In this document: in pieces, positions 1 to 11,405 of the stretch
Position numbering within the stretch: the first letter of the stretch is position 1
How the letters are laid out: the number at the start of each line of letters is the position of its first letter
Assembly (NCBI GenBank): GCA_018287875.1
Contig: JAGVVL010000001.1
Span: forward strand, 9,052,001 to 9,116,000
Reading direction: 5' to 3'
DNA length: 64,000 nucleotides
Source of the DNA: Nigrospora sphaerica
Taxonomy: Eukaryota > Ascomycota > Sordariomycetes > Amphisphaeriales > Apiosporaceae
The notes under the pieces: model-generated
Databases searched by the model: none
The model's input: only the letters and a program-made list of their open reading frames with translations
What the model was told of the DNA's origin: nothing
Program-made: the position numbers and the translations under genes

Positions 1-648
1 GCCACACCGAGTCAGAGGAGCTACCATTTCACCTTCTTTCCCCCCTGCTTCCCGTTTCGTCTGACGGGACGTCACTGCCCGACCTTGTCTTGTTGCTGCT
101 GACGTATGCTACCCATCAAGGCATCTGTCTCTCTATCTTCCGTCTCCGGGATGGCCTATACAGGGGAGCGCCGGCGGGTCTCAGATGCATACAAGAGTCC
201 GTGGCATCGCACATCCCTTTTGACAGCTCGGTACCTGATCACTGTACTCGATTCGGGCAAAGTAGTCTCCTCTCTCAACCCTCTCACAGATTTCTCGGCC
301 CTCCGAGTGCTTCCACTTCCTTCATCCCCCGAAGGCTGCCTTGACAAGCGGACGGACACACACAACCTCACTTCTCATTGTGCACTGCAAAATTTAATAA
401 ACCTCCCTCGATCCTGGTTGATACCTACGGCTTGTCGCGCTTCTTTTCTGCTGTTGTCACGGCCACAGCCATCGCGTTCGGCGTCTCCCAGTCACCATCT
501 ACCGTCCACGTCTCGACGACAACTGAAGAGGATATCCATACCTCTCATCACTTACCAGCGCTGGCCAGTGGCCCCGGTCAGCGATCCAGCTCTGCCGTCC
601 ATCTTGTCGGGCACTCGCGCCCCAAACACATACCCATAGGCAGACAAC
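1..648. other. Upstream region of the first gene, no gene seen
   Basis: Only short overlapping ORFs with no recognisable protein character. This stretch probably holds the promoter and 5' leader of the wall-protein gene that starts at 649. Pyrimidine-rich tracts are present but no clear TATA element was identified. Confidence 0.5.
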
Positions 649-3600
649 ATGAAGCTGCTCGTGCCCCTTGCCCTCGCCACCCTCACCCTGGGCACCACAG
701 CCGAGGCCCGCGCATGGCGCCGACAGAGTCCCTTTGGCGACAGCGGCCCTGGTGGCGCTGAAGATGGCGGTATCGGGACCGGCACGCCCTCGCCGAGCGG
801 CTTCCCGCATGCTGGTGCTGGGCAGGCGAGCCCGCAGGGCTTTGGCAGGACGGGCCCGCCGCCCGGTAGCGCCGGTTCGCCCCCCGGAGGGCTGGGTCCC
901 GCGTCTGCAGGTGTTGTTCCTCCATCAAGAGTACAGGGTCCTTCTCGGAACGGTGCGATCGATCCTGTCTCTGGTAGCCAGGCCGATCCCTTCACTCCGG
1001 GCGGCGCGAGTCCCGCCGCGCATGCAGGACCGGATCCCTTGGATCGGTGGGGGACCAATCCCACTGGTGAGCGCAGTTCGGGCCCTGGGGACCAGGACCC
1101 TCATACTCAAGCCGGGCCAGGCCCCTTTACGCAGGGCGGACCGGGTCAGGCTAATTGGGGGGAACAGGACCTTTTCACCCAAGGCCCACCAGGTCCCAGT
1201 CCGCAGGGAGAACAGGGTTCCTTTGGTCAAGGCGGACCGGGCCCAGCCATGAGCAGTGGCTCAACTCCATTCTCTCAGGGTGGACAAGGTCCGGCCGCTA
1301 GTAGCGCTCTGGGCCCCCAGGGGTTCCGTGGAGCCGCATTCATGGGTACTCCCTTAGGTAGCGACAATGGCGACGCCAACAAAGGTTTTTGGAACCCGAG
1401 TACGGCCCAAGGGCCGACGAGACCCGGCATGGGTGGTGCCAGCCCTACGACTGGAAGTGCCTTTGGCCCCGGACATGGTGGTAATATGGGTCCGGGTGCC
1501 GGGCCGGCTATCAACTCTGGATACTCTGGATTCCCAGGAACGGGCGGAAGCACCGGCCCAGAAGGCCAAAGCCCGGACACCAATACCGCTACGGGCCCCG
1601 GCACCGCAATGTTCGACGATAATGAACCTTCGGGGTCGGGCGGCAACATGGGACCCGGCGCGGCACCTACTGGGAACAATGGCATTACGGGCTGGGGCAA
1701 AGACATAGGCCAAAGCCCGAGCCTAGGCCCGGTCGTCGGAAGCGATGAGCCAATCGCCAACTCGGGCTTGGGCTCTGCTGCCGGGGAGGCAGGGACCCCT
1801 TTCAGCGGCGGGTCTGACATCAACGCAGACATCGGTCCCGGTATCGGTGCGGGCTTTGTCTCAGGCCCTAGTGGCATGACGACTGGGGGACTTGGGGGAG
1901 GTCCTGGAAACCGGCAATTTGGTGCAGGCAGTGCCGGCGCCGGCGACGGCGGCGACCTCTTAAACCCCGTGGCGACTAACGCACCATCGGGCCTCCCGGG
2001 CCCCCCAGACAGCCTGACTACTGATATTCGCACCCCGGGTCTTGCTGGCGGCATGCCGGCACTCGTTCCATCCGTTCCATCCGTCCCATCGGGCGGGGGT
2101 GTCGACCAAATCCTTAATGCCATCGGCTTCCTCACCGGACCTCTGCAGACTCTTCGCAGTTCGATTCAGGTAAGTTGCACCACTCTTCCCTCTTCTTCAG
2201 CAGCTATTAACATGCGTAGAACCGGGGCACTGGGCCTGTGGTGGGCGATGGCGACCTGGACTCGGCTTTTATGGCCATGGCAGCCTCGACAAGCATCGCT
2301 GTCGAGCTCGTGCAGCACGCCGGTCCCGTCGGTGCCCACTGCATAGGAGCCATAAGCAATGCCCTCAGCAAGATGCAGGCCTCCAGCCAACAGCTGCTCG
2401 CTGACCTCATGCAGACGAAGCAGAACACCATCGTCCCTAGGCATGACAACTGCGACAGCAACAGCGTCTTGGATGGACCGTTCCAACTGCAGCAGATGAC
2501 GGCGGATATGATGGATGGCATTGTGCACAGCTTTAGCGGGAGCAGCGCCACAACAGGCGGTTTCGGAAACTCGGACGATTTTCGAGCGCTGGCCCGACAA
2601 GCCCAATCCATTTCCAACGTCTATCAGCGCGCATCCAATCTATTCTGGAACGGCAACTGCGCGAACGACGACAACACCAACAGCGACGTCCTCGACAACC
2701 CGTGGAACGACGCCAACGCGAACTGGAACGATGCGAACTGGAACGATGCGGAATGGAGCAACGCAAACTGGGACAACGGGAATCGGAACAGTGCCAACTT
2801 GAACAACTGGAATAACGTGAGCCCAAGCAAGAGCAACAGCGACAATGTCCAAAACATCAACATCTGGAACAGCAACAACGGAAACGCGTGGAACAACGAC
2901 CAGCGGGCCAACCTCTGGAACAACTGGGCGAACACGGCTGGGCAGAGCACGCCCCTGGCTCTGGCTACTAACGTCGTAACGATTCCCGTTCCAGTTACTG
3001 TTCGTATTCATGCCCGGGTCGCCTTGGGGGGGCCTTTTCGTGGGCGATGGAGGAGACGGAGCTGACAAGTCGATAGGCCACTGTGACCGTCACAGCGACT
3101 GACGCGGTACCTGACCCGGTGACGGCCATTGTAAACACTTCCCCGGTTAGTATTGCGACTGCGACGGCAACAAACACCGTCACCAACACGGATGCTGTGA
3201 CGCTCGGCACCTTGGCCGTTACCCTTCCCAACACCGTGGCTTTGAACCAGATCGCTGCCCTCACCAACACAGCCCTACCCATCACTACGGCACCGGCCAC
3301 TGTGATTGTGAGCACGAGCGTAGCCACGGCCACCACCACTGCCACCCTAACCTCCAGCTATGCCGCAACTTCTACGTTGCTTGTGACGGTCAGTACATCA
3401 TCTTGGGTGTCGAGGACCGTATCGAGCAAGCCGGCTGAGCCCCATTCCTTTCTCCCCGTAACTTTTACTACATCCCCTTGGACGTTTCGCGATGGCGGCT
3501 AACGAGACCGACTCTACCACGTGCTCTGCAGAACAACGACAACCAGGTGCGGACAACGGTCGCTACGTACTACGTACGTTGCCCCCATTCGAGACGAGCT

Positions 3601-4317
3601 CCAAAGGTAGAGAAAGACCGGCTGACATATGGTCCTCGTAGTTTACCTCGACGTACCTGTCCACGGGCATCGTGTACAGCACCTTTACGACGCCGATCAA
3701 CGCGGCGCCGCAGCCGACGGTACGCACCCGCCACTCAATGTGCCCTCGGAAAGCGATAATTAACCTCATCATAGGTCACCGCCACTAACCCGTCCAACAA
3801 CAACGGTAACAATAACATCTTTACTACCGACACGCCCACGAGCGCGGTGTCTTCGCTGTTCACGTAAGAGTCTTTCTTTCCTTCCGTCTCCCTTCTCACC
3901 TTCTCCTTGCTTCTGTCCCCCGAGGAGGCGTAGGCCAGTATACTTACAAAGCCGGCCAGCACGACGTATACGGTGGCGACGGCTAGCGACGGCGTAACGG
4001 TGGTGGTGTCGACGGGCACGTGGAACAACGTGGCGGCCACGACAGGTGGGGCGTTTGTATCGTCGGGGTTCTCGACGCTCACGACGAGCCCCGGCGGCGG
4101 CTCCAGCACGACCGGCACCACGTCTGCGACGCCGCAGGTGTCGACCAACGCAGGCAACGACGAACTGGCGTCGACTTCCTCGACGGGGGCCACGTCGCAG
4201 ATCTCGGCCAGCGACGTCTTCGCCACGGCCCGGTCCGACGGCGGCCGCCGCGCCTGCCTGCACGGCGCTCTTCTCGCGGGCTGTGGTATGGCAGCCGCCG
4301 TTTGGGCGGCCTTGTAA
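649..4317 (+). CDS. Large mosaic GPI-anchored cell-wall protein (Gly/Pro-rich, Asn/Trp-repeat, Thr-rich stalk)
   Basis: I do not recognise a named family. Proposed exons are 649-2169, 2220-2999, 3077-3457, 3532-3573, 3642-3719, 3775-3863 and 3939-4317, about 1,089 residues. All junctions keep frame and several introns carry CTGAC or CTAAC branch sites. The start is followed by a signal peptide (MKLLVPLALATLTLG). Exon 1 is a low-complexity Gly/Pro/Gln region with repeats such as GPGPFTQGG. From about residue 520 there is a more ordered helical-looking part, then an Asn/Trp-rich repeat (WNDANWNDAEW, from about residue 669). Exon 3 is a Thr/Val/Ala-rich stalk. The end is a hydrophobic tail after a small-residue region, as expected for a GPI signal. 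The inferred role is a surface or adhesin-like wall protein. The exon 3 donor is uncertain: GTCAGT at 3389 would lengthen the intron. Signal and anchor are clear; function is unknown. Confidence 0.72.
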
Positions 4318-4857
4318 GAGTCGGAAAGGGATGAGGATATGTACCTAATGTGGCAGTGCGTGCGAATGATTTGGGATGGGAAGAGTGATGCTTGCCTACC
4401 GAGATCCCCCTCTTTCGCGCTGGCCTTCGAGGGGGCTGTGGGGGGTAAGTGTTGCGGCGTTTGGGGGGTTTTCTCTTTCCTCGGGAGTTTGGCGCAGCGG
4501 CGGCTCAATTGGCCGAGGTAATTTCGCATACCATCGACACCCGGAGGGCAACGCCGCAGCGGTTGATTTCATGGACTATACCTAGTATTTTTGTCATTTA
4601 ATATGCTAGCAAAGAATTTGAGAGACGGCCCCAAACCTCCTACAGACAAGCAAAAGAATCCTTTTCTCTGTGCTTGTCTGATTCGCTCCACCTCCCTCTT
4701 TGTTTCCCCCCCACGTCACGTCCCATCTAGCCTAGCAGAGTAAATCATCTCTAGATCGTTAGTCGTCTCCGTCCTCAACAAGGCGACAACCATAAGCTGC
4801 TACCCGCTGTCACATATATATATATATATGAATAAGTAAGCTATTCATCAACAAAAA
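4318..4857. other. Intergenic region before the tRNA, no gene seen
   Basis: 3' flank of the wall-protein gene and 5' flank of the tRNA. It contains a short AT dinucleotide run at about 4814-4829 just upstream of the tRNA. No ORF with protein-like character. Confidence 0.5.
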
Positions 4858-4863
4858 GCGGAC

Positions 4864-4894
<31 letters not shown>

Positions 4895-4946
4895 TCAAAC
4901 TTCATCATAAATCTGAAGGTCGTGTGTTCAATCCACACTGGCCGCA
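4858..4946 (+). tRNA. tRNA-Phe (anticodon GAA) with a 16-nt intron
   Basis: The cloverleaf can be traced directly. The acceptor 5' strand is GCGGACA at 4858 and the D arm is GCTC/GAGC. The anticodon stem is TCAGA/TCTGA with loop CTGAAGA, giving anticodon GAA. The T arm is GTGTG-TTCAATC-CACAC and the acceptor 3' strand is TGGCCGC followed by A73 at 4946. An intron at 4895-4910 interrupts the loop one base after the anticodon, the canonical position. One acceptor pair (5:68) reads A-G, a mismatch. No CCA is encoded, as usual in eukaryotes. Confidence 0.93.
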
Positions 4947-5488
4947 ACCACACGTTTCCGTCTCGGGGAGCCCTTTCCGAGGCGGAAACATATATTTTGG
5001 TCCTCCTAAAACTTTTGCACATCTAGGTCGTTTGTACACGGAAAGCATGAAAGGTTGAACTAAGATGTTGCTATGAAACGATGGGAGGGAATGGAAGGGG
5101 GAAGGGGAGAGTGCGCGGGTGAGATGAAGACAATGAATGTCGTGTTACCAATGTTCTATCCGCGTCACTTGACAGCGCCCAAGTGAAATCTAATGCCTGT
5201 GTAGTAGGTATTGCACGTACATACATACATAACAACAATCACCTGCTTCTTTCTCTCAGGAGCCCTCCCACCTCGGATTCCGTGCCAGATTTCGAAGCGG
5301 AGGGAAGGATTCATGCAGTCGGACCAACTGCAATGAGCCGATTGCATTGCATCACCGGGTGACGTATTCGGTCGACAGCTGCCCCGCCACGGTTGGAAGG
5401 CGCCCGAAGCCCTTCCCTCCCGGCGAAACATAACTACAGCCTCGCGAACCGGCACTATGACGAGAACACGACTTCCCAATCAACCCTC
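4947..5488. other. Intergenic region between tRNA and oxidoreductase gene
   Basis: tRNA 3' flank followed by the upstream region of the Tda3-like gene. No coding signal was recognised. An open frame runs from 5393 into the gene but begins at a non-ATG codon, so the CDS start is placed at 5489. Confidence 0.5.
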
Positions 5489-6919
5489 ATGCGCGCGACC
5501 CTTTCGCTCCTTGCCCCCACGAGCCGCCTCTTGAGCAGACCAGTGACGACGACGAGAACGAGAATGGCGACGGAGCCGCGCGACATCACCATTGTCGGGG
5601 GCGGCATCATCGGCTGCTGCACCGCCTACTACCTGACGCGCCACCCGGCGTACGACGCGGCCAAGCACCGCATCACGCTGCTCGAGGCTTCGGCGAGCTC
5701 GGCCGGCGGCCGCACCGCCGATAGCCTGTACGACCCCCAGACGCTGCTAGGCTCCGACGCCCCCAACACCTTCAAGCGCGACCCCGCCCACGACGGCATC
5801 GCCGGCGGCGCCAGCGGCAAAGCCGGCGGCCTGCTCGCCCTCTGGGCCTTCCCCTCCAACATTGTGCCGCTGAGCTTCCGTCTGCACGCCGAGCTGGCCC
5901 AGGAGCACGGCGGAGAGGCCGCCTGGGGCTACCGCCGCTGCCACGCCAGCCAGGTCAACTGCAAGGCGCGGCTGCCGCCCGGCTTCTCCAGCGATGGTCA
6001 CGAGCCCCCGGCCGAGGGCGCCGCCGGCGACGAGGGCGCCAGCAAGGGCCTGCACAAGGACCACAAGAAGACGGCCCAGGCGCTGCGGAAACTGGGCGCG
6101 CCCGCCGACCTGGACTGGGTCGACACGGAGCACTCGCTCAACGGCTACGAGAACATGGGCACGCCCGAGAACACGGCCCAGGTGCACCCGGAGCTGTTCA
6201 CGCGCGCCATGGCCCAGCTGGCCGAGGACAAGGGCGTGCGCATCGTCACGGGCGCCCGCGTGACGGCCATCAACAAGACGGACGACGGCAAGCGCGTCGA
6301 GAGCGTCACGTACGAGAAAAACGGCGAGGCAACGACGCTGCCCGCCACCGACTGCGTCGTGGCCGCCGGCCCGTGGACGTCGCGGCTGCTCCCCGAGATC
6401 CGCGTGACGGCCGCGCGGGCGCACAGTATCGTCATCAAGACGCCGCAGACGCTCTCGCCGTACGCGCTGTTCACGGCCATCAAACTGCCGGCGGGCTTTC
6501 CGTCGGCCACCAACAAGCCGCTCCGCGGGGCGCAGATAGTCGAGCCCGAGATCTATCCGCGGCCCGACGGCACCGCCTACGCGTGCGGGCCGACCGACTC
6601 GGCGGTGCCGCTGCCGGCGACCAACGCCGAGGTCGAGGTAGACGCGGCGCGCTGCGACGACATCGCGCGCCAGGTGGGCGGCATCAGCGACACCCTCGGG
6701 CGCGACGGCCGTGTCCTCGCCCGCCAGGCCTGCTACCTGCCCCAGGGCGGCCCCTACATCGGCGCGGTCGGCGGCGTGCACGGCCTTACCGTCGCCGCCG
6801 GCCACACCTGCTGGGGCATCCAGAACGCTCCGGCCACCGGCAAGCTCGTCAGCGAGATCGTTCTCGAGGGCGCCGCCAAGAGCGCCCAGCTCGGCGGCTG
6901 CGATCCCCGCTTCGCCTGA
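5489..6919 (+). CDS. FAD-dependent oxidoreductase, Tda3-like (DAO family)
   Basis: Single exon, 476 residues. After an Arg/Thr-rich leader the protein has a classic N-terminal dinucleotide-binding motif, ITIVGGGIIGCCTAYYL, at about residues 31-47, then a DAO-type fold. It has the GGASGKAGGLLA segment and a C-terminal part (YLPQGGPYIG, HTCWGIQNAPATGK) that closes the FAD site in this family. The layout resembles yeast Tda3, a putative oxidoreductase linked to endosome-to-Golgi traffic; that assignment is from recalled family features. The ATG at 5489 adds a basic 25-residue leader before a second ATG at 5564 (MATEPRD). If the first is used the protein might be organelle-targeted, if the second cytosolic. 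The substrate is unknown. Confidence 0.85.
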   Translation: MRATLSLLAPTSRLLSRPVTTTRTRMATEPRDITIVGGGIIGCCTAYYLTRHPAYDAAKHRITLLEASASSAGGRTADSLYDPQTLLGSDAPNTFKRDPAHDGIAGGASGKAGGLLALWAFPSNIVPLSFRLHAELAQEHGGEAAWGYRRCHASQVNCKARLPPGFSSDGHEPPAEGAAGDEGASKGLHKDHKKTAQALRKLGAPADLDWVDTEHSLNGYENMGTPENTAQVHPELFTRAMAQLAEDKGVRIVTGARVTAINKTDDGKRVESVTYEKNGEATTLPATDCVVAAGPWTSRLLPEIRVTAARAHSIVIKTPQTLSPYALFTAIKLPAGFPSATNKPLRGAQIVEPEIYPRPDGTAYACGPTDSAVPLPATNAEVEVDAARCDDIARQVGGISDTLGRDGRVLARQACYLPQGGPYIGAVGGVHGLTVAAGHTCWGIQNAPATGKLVSEIVLEGAAKSAQLGGCDPRFA

Positions 6920-7719
6920 CCCGAATGGATGGCGGACCTCTGGGAAGGGCTTGGCGGGGACGGGGGGCAGACCGAGGAGGAGGAGTAGGGGGATTTGGTG
7001 AAGAACACACGGCATCTACGAAGCCCTCATTCCGGGTCCTAGACGATGCTGAATTGTACATAATCGAACCTCGACTCAATAAGGGGCGATACAGTAACCC
7101 CACGAGAACTTTCATGTAAACGGCAAGCAAAGATAAGAACGTATGTATGTATACATCCTTTTTTTTTTTTTTTTGCCTCAGCCGATCCCCAAATCTCGTT
7201 GCTTCTCGAGCGGCAATGCCGTTTCCCGTTGTCTCGGCGTGGATATCACCGCTCACTCGTGTAATAAGTACACCAAGACTTACTTAGTTAGCACCGTCTT
7301 ACCCACAGGTAAAAAGCATCCACTATGGAGGGAGGTGATGGAGCTAACTAGTCGTAGCCTCGGCGCCCCGGTCCAGGGGTGGATCGGCCGCTAAAACCCC
7401 GAGGGGGTGGGCGCCTAGCCGATAAGGAGCCGGCGCGTCGTCGTACCGACCATGACCACGAGGAAAGACTGTCTTGTCTCACATTTACCTCACCCATCCC
7501 TAGTCGTCCATCGCTCTGTCGCCTCGTTCCTTGTTTCTTGTGCTGTCGCTCGGCTAGGGGCAGGTGCCCCGATAAGTTCTGGGGTTGGACACATTGTGGC
7601 AGCTCATCCACCCGGCTCATACACCTCGGAGCTGTCCATCGATCGTATTCGTCAGCTAGCGCCCCCCTCACCCTTCAGCTTCCGTCCCAGGGGCGCAGAT
7701 AGATAGGCTCGCAACCACC
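6920..7719. other. Intergenic region with a 16-nt T run
   Basis: Holds the 3' flank of the oxidoreductase gene, a run of 16 T at 7159-7174, and the promoter side of the serine carboxypeptidase gene. No convincing ORF on either strand. Confidence 0.5.
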
Positions 7720-9533
7720 ATGGCGGCCTGGATCGCGCCGCTCCTCGTCCTCGCCGGGTCCCTCGGTCCGGCCCGGGCGCAGTTCGTCTCGCCGCCCCAG
7801 GACCTCAAGACGGTGCTGGGCCACGCGGGCGTGCCGGTGCGGTACAAGGAGGTGCCGACGGGCATCTGCGAGCTCGACCCCAACGTCAAGAGCTTTTCGG
7901 GCTACGCCGACGTGGCCGAGGACCGGCACATCTTCTGGTGGTTCTTCGAGGCGCGCAACCAGGACCCGGCGACGGCGCCGCTGACGGTCTGGATCAACGG
8001 CGGGCCCGGCTCGACCTCCATGTACGGCCTCTTCACCGAGATCGGGCCCTGCGGCGTCGACCCGCACGGCCGCGTCTTCAGCAACCCGCACGCCTGGTCC
8101 AACGCGAGCAACCTGCTCTTCATCGACCAGCCCAGCCAGGTCGGCTTCTCGTACTCGCGCCCCGTGCCGGCCTACCAGCGGGACGGCGACGTCGTCGTGC
8201 TGCCCGACGCGCGCTGTCCCGACTACGTGCCCGACCCGGCCACCTGCGGCACCTACTCGTACCCCGACATCACGCGGACGGCCAACTCGACCTTGGCCGC
8301 CGCCGAGAACTTCTGGCAGACGCTGCAGGGCTTCACCGGCGCCTTTCCGCAGTACGCCCAGAGCGGCGTCCACCTCGCGACCGAGAGCTACGGCGGCCAC
8401 TACGGGCCCGTCTTCAGCGCCTACATCGAACGGCAGAACGCCCGGGCCATCCCCGGCGCCAAGCCAATCGACTTCCGGACCCTGCTCGTGGGCAATGGGT
8501 GGTGAGTCTCGCGCGTGACTGTTTGACCCTCTCGGCGCTCGGCGCTCGGCGCTCGGCGCTCGACTAACGGCCCCCCAGGTTCGACCCCATCGTGAACTAC
8601 CAGGCCTTCTACAACTTCACCGTCAGCCCGGGCAACACGTACGACTACCGGCCGTTCAACGCCTCGGTCGAGGCGCTGCTCTTCAACAACCTCTACGGGG
8701 CGGGCAACTGCCTGGACAGGCTGAGGGACTGCAAGGCGGGCGGCGTGGACGCCGTCTGCCAGGAGGCCGACGCCTTCTGCGCGAACCAGGTGGAATCCAT
8801 CTACGACGCGTACCTCGGCCGCGACGAGTACGACATCCGGGAGCTGACGCCGGACCCGTTCCCCTACATGTTCTTTAGCCAGTACCTGCAGACGCCGGCG
8901 GTGCAGCGGGCAATCGGCGCCTTCACGAACCACTCGGACAACGGCGTGGTGTGGAAGGCGTTCCGCAACACGGGCGACGACGCGCGCGAGGTCGACACCA
9001 TCGCCGACGTGCGCTTCCTCCTCGAGCGCAACGTGACGGTGGCCATCTACGCCGGCGACGCCGACTTCAACTGCAACTGGCTCGGCAACGAGGCCGTCGC
9101 CGCCGAGGTGGACGCGCCCGGCTTCGCGGGCGCCGGCTACGCCGACCTGCAGACGACGGGCGACGACGGCGGCGCCGGGCCGTACGGGCAGGTGAAGCAG
9201 GCGGGCCGGTTCAGCTTCACGCGCGTCTTCGAGAGCGGCCACATGGTGCCCTTCTATCAGCCGGCGGCGGCGCTCGCGCTGTTCCGGCGCGCCATCGGCG
9301 GCCGCGACGTCGCGACGGGCCGCGAGCCCGCCGCGCCCGGCTACCGCACCCGCGGCCCCGCCCGCAGCACCCACCGCAACGGCAACGCCACGATGCAGTG
9401 GGCCGTCGTCCCCGCCAACGCCACCTACGACGTGAAGGCGCACGCGCCGGGCGCGCCGTGGCCCGACGCGCCGGCCGCCCCCGCCGGCGGCGACGACGGC
9501 CAGGACGCCGACCTCGGGGCCCAAGAACTGTAG
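7720..9533 (+). CDS. Secreted serine carboxypeptidase (peptidase family S10)
   Basis: Exons 7720-8501 and 8579-9533; the intron (8502-8578) has a GTGAGT donor and a CTAAC branch site. 578 residues. A signal peptide (MAAWIAPLLVLAGSLGPARA) precedes the mature enzyme. Family S10 landmarks are all visible: the oxyanion region WINGGPGSTSMYG, the nucleophile Ser223 in TESYGGHYGP, Asp421 in YAGDADFNCNWLGN and His482 in SGHMVPFYQP. The usual GGPGCSS motif reads GGPGSTS, so its Cys is replaced by Ser. The protein should be an alpha/beta-hydrolase that removes C-terminal residues from peptides, acting outside the cell or in the vacuole. The last 60 residues are Ala/Pro/Gly-rich and probably unstructured. 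Confidence 0.92.
8531..8562 (+). repeat. Heptanucleotide tandem repeat inside the carboxypeptidase intron
   Basis: The unit CTCGGCG is repeated four times in a row, plus a partial copy, within the 77-nt intron, just before the CTAAC branch site. Seen directly in the sequence. Length changes here would not affect the protein unless they disturb splicing. Confidence 0.85.
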
Positions 9534-10586
9534 AGCGGTTCGGGCGTCCCGGGGCCGGCGGCGTCGTCGTCGTCGTCGTCGTCGTCGTCGGGGCGCGCGT
9601 CCGTCGGTCCCGGGACGACAACACCGGCCTAGGGTGTGTAGTGTATGCGCCGAGGCGGGAGGGGATCGTCGGACTTACTTGGCTTGGATTTCATCCCCCC
9701 GTATCCTCTTCGATTCCCGGACGTGATTCCGCCAGAGGTTTCCGGTCCGCAACAGATGGGGGGATAGTGGTAAAGCCAACATGTACATACACACACACAC
9801 AACATACACACACAAACATGCGCACACACGCACGCACCGGGAAGTTTTTGTACTGCAGCTGTGGACCCAGGTTACAGATGCCCGTCACGATAGATGCCCG
9901 TTCACAAAGGCTCCCACGGCAAAAGAGTGGTACGGCTAGGAATTTTAGGTTGCATGTCGCATCTCAACCCGAGCAAGGTCTGGCTTTGGAAGTACTAATG
10001 CACCTAACTTTACTGGAGCTTCTGCAGGGGCAGGAACGCCTGGGGATGGCTGACCAGGGGCGGTTTCCGGCGCTTGTGATTGGCCCGACTGTCCGCCGTG
10101 GTTGGTAATTCGTCGTCGTTGATTGGCCCGCGGGCGTCTGTAAGTCGGGTAGCTCTCTCCGTCTCCGTAGCATCTCGAGCCTTCTTCCATTTTTTCGGGC
10201 CCGCGAAGACGCGCATGGCGTCGGCAACCGGGGTGGGAAAAAAAGTCTATTAAATCGGGCGGCGCTGCTGTTCGGCGTTCAGTATCATGGTCTTTGACGT
10301 GTGGCCCGTTGAGTTCATTCCATACTCGGGTTCTGTGTGGTGAATACTAAACCTTCAACAAACGCACACACATACTGTGTACACACTCGCCCACCGGATT
10401 TCTTTCCACCTTCACCTGTCACCGGCAGATAGCAACCTGGTCCGCAGGAGAGAATCCCTGGCTTCGCTTCTTCGGCAGCATAAACACCTACCGCCCGAAG
10501 ACCCCATCCCGAAGTGAAACTCCTCGAGTTCTCTTCCCCTTCCTCTTCCTCAGTACCCTGTTCACCCTCCACACGGACAGAGCCTC
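9534..10586. other. Intergenic region with CGT and CA microsatellites
   Basis: Immediately after the carboxypeptidase stop there is a CGT trinucleotide run (9562-9590), and further on an imperfect CA-rich tract (about 9788-9834). The rest is the upstream region of the VIT-family gene. No ORF with protein-like character. Confidence 0.55.
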
Positions 10587-11405
10587 ATGAAGATGGACGC
10601 CACCACCCCCCTACTCGGCCCCGGCGACGCGAACAAACCGGCGGACCCGGAGCGCAACCGGGAGGAGGGCGGGAACGGGTGCTACGAGGAGCGGGCGTCG
10701 TCGTCGTACGGCGACGTGATCCGCGACATGACGATCGGGTTCGCCGACGGGCTGACGGTGCCGTTCGCGCTGACGGCGGGGCTCTCGTCGCTCGGTGACA
10801 CGCGGCTCGTGGTGCTGGGCGGGCTCGCCGAGCTCTTCTCGGGCGCCATCTCGATGGGGCTGGGCGCGTACCTGGCGGCGGTGACGGAGCGGCAGCAGTA
10901 CGCGGCGGCGGCGGAGCGGACGCGCACGGCCGTGGCGCGCCGGCCGGCCGAGCAGCGCGACGCCCTGTTCGCCCTGCTCGCCGGCTACGGCGCGCCCGCC
11001 GCCGCCGCCAGGCCCCTCGTCGACGCCCTCGCCGCCGACCCGGCCCAGTGCGCCCGCTTCCTGCTCGAGGTCGGCGCCCGCCTCGACCGCCCCGACGTGC
11101 ACCGCGCCTGGACGAGCGCCGCCACCATGGGCCTCAGCTACTTCGTCGGCGGCCTCGTGCCCCTGCTGCCCTACTTCTTCCTCGCCCGCGCCGACCGCGC
11201 CCTCGCCGTCAGCGTCGCCGTCACCGCCCTCGTCCTCGTCCTCTTCGGCTACGTCAAGAACTGGGTCGCCGTCCGCACCACGCGCGCCGGCGCCTGGGGC
11301 GCCATCCAGACCCTCGTCGTCGGCGGCCTCGCCGCCGCCACCAGCTACGCCATCGTGCGCCTGCTCGACGCCCACGGCCAGGACAGCAGCGCCGCCGGCC
11401 ACTGA
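10587..11405 (+). CDS. CCC1/VIT-family vacuolar iron/manganese transporter
   Basis: Single exon, 272 residues. The family signature sits in the first membrane segment: GFADGLTVPFALTAGLSSLG at about residues 51-70. A second segment follows (GLAELFSGAISMGLGAYLA). A roughly 85-residue cytosolic domain comes next, then three membrane segments (GLSYFVGGLVPLLPYFFLA, a Val/Leu-rich segment, and the C-terminal GGLAAATSYAIVRLL). This five-TM layout matches Ccc1/VIT1 proteins, which move Fe2+ and Mn2+ from cytosol into the vacuole. The N-terminal tail is hydrophilic and has a di-leucine-like start (TPLLG). The cytosolic domain is Ala/Arg-rich and poorer in Glu than plant VIT1, so the metal preference is uncertain. 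Confidence 0.9.
   Translation: MKMDATTPLLGPGDANKPADPERNREEGGNGCYEERASSSYGDVIRDMTIGFADGLTVPFALTAGLSSLGDTRLVVLGGLAELFSGAISMGLGAYLAAVTERQQYAAAAERTRTAVARRPAEQRDALFALLAGYGAPAAAARPLVDALAADPAQCARFLLEVGARLDRPDVHRAWTSAATMGLSYFVGGLVPLLPYFFLARADRALAVSVAVTALVLVLFGYVKNWVAVRTTRAGAWGAIQTLVVGGLAAATSYAIVRLLDAHGQDSSAAGH

Noticed and set aside
5747..7015. Long minus-strand ORF of 422 codons opposite the Tda3-like gene
   Set aside because: It is an antisense shadow of a GC-rich gene; composition is Arg/Ala/Gly-rich with no domain, while the plus strand encodes a clear FAD enzyme.
8531..8562. Short regular repeat as a CRISPR-like array
   Set aside because: A 7-bp tandem repeat in an intron without spacers, in a eukaryote.
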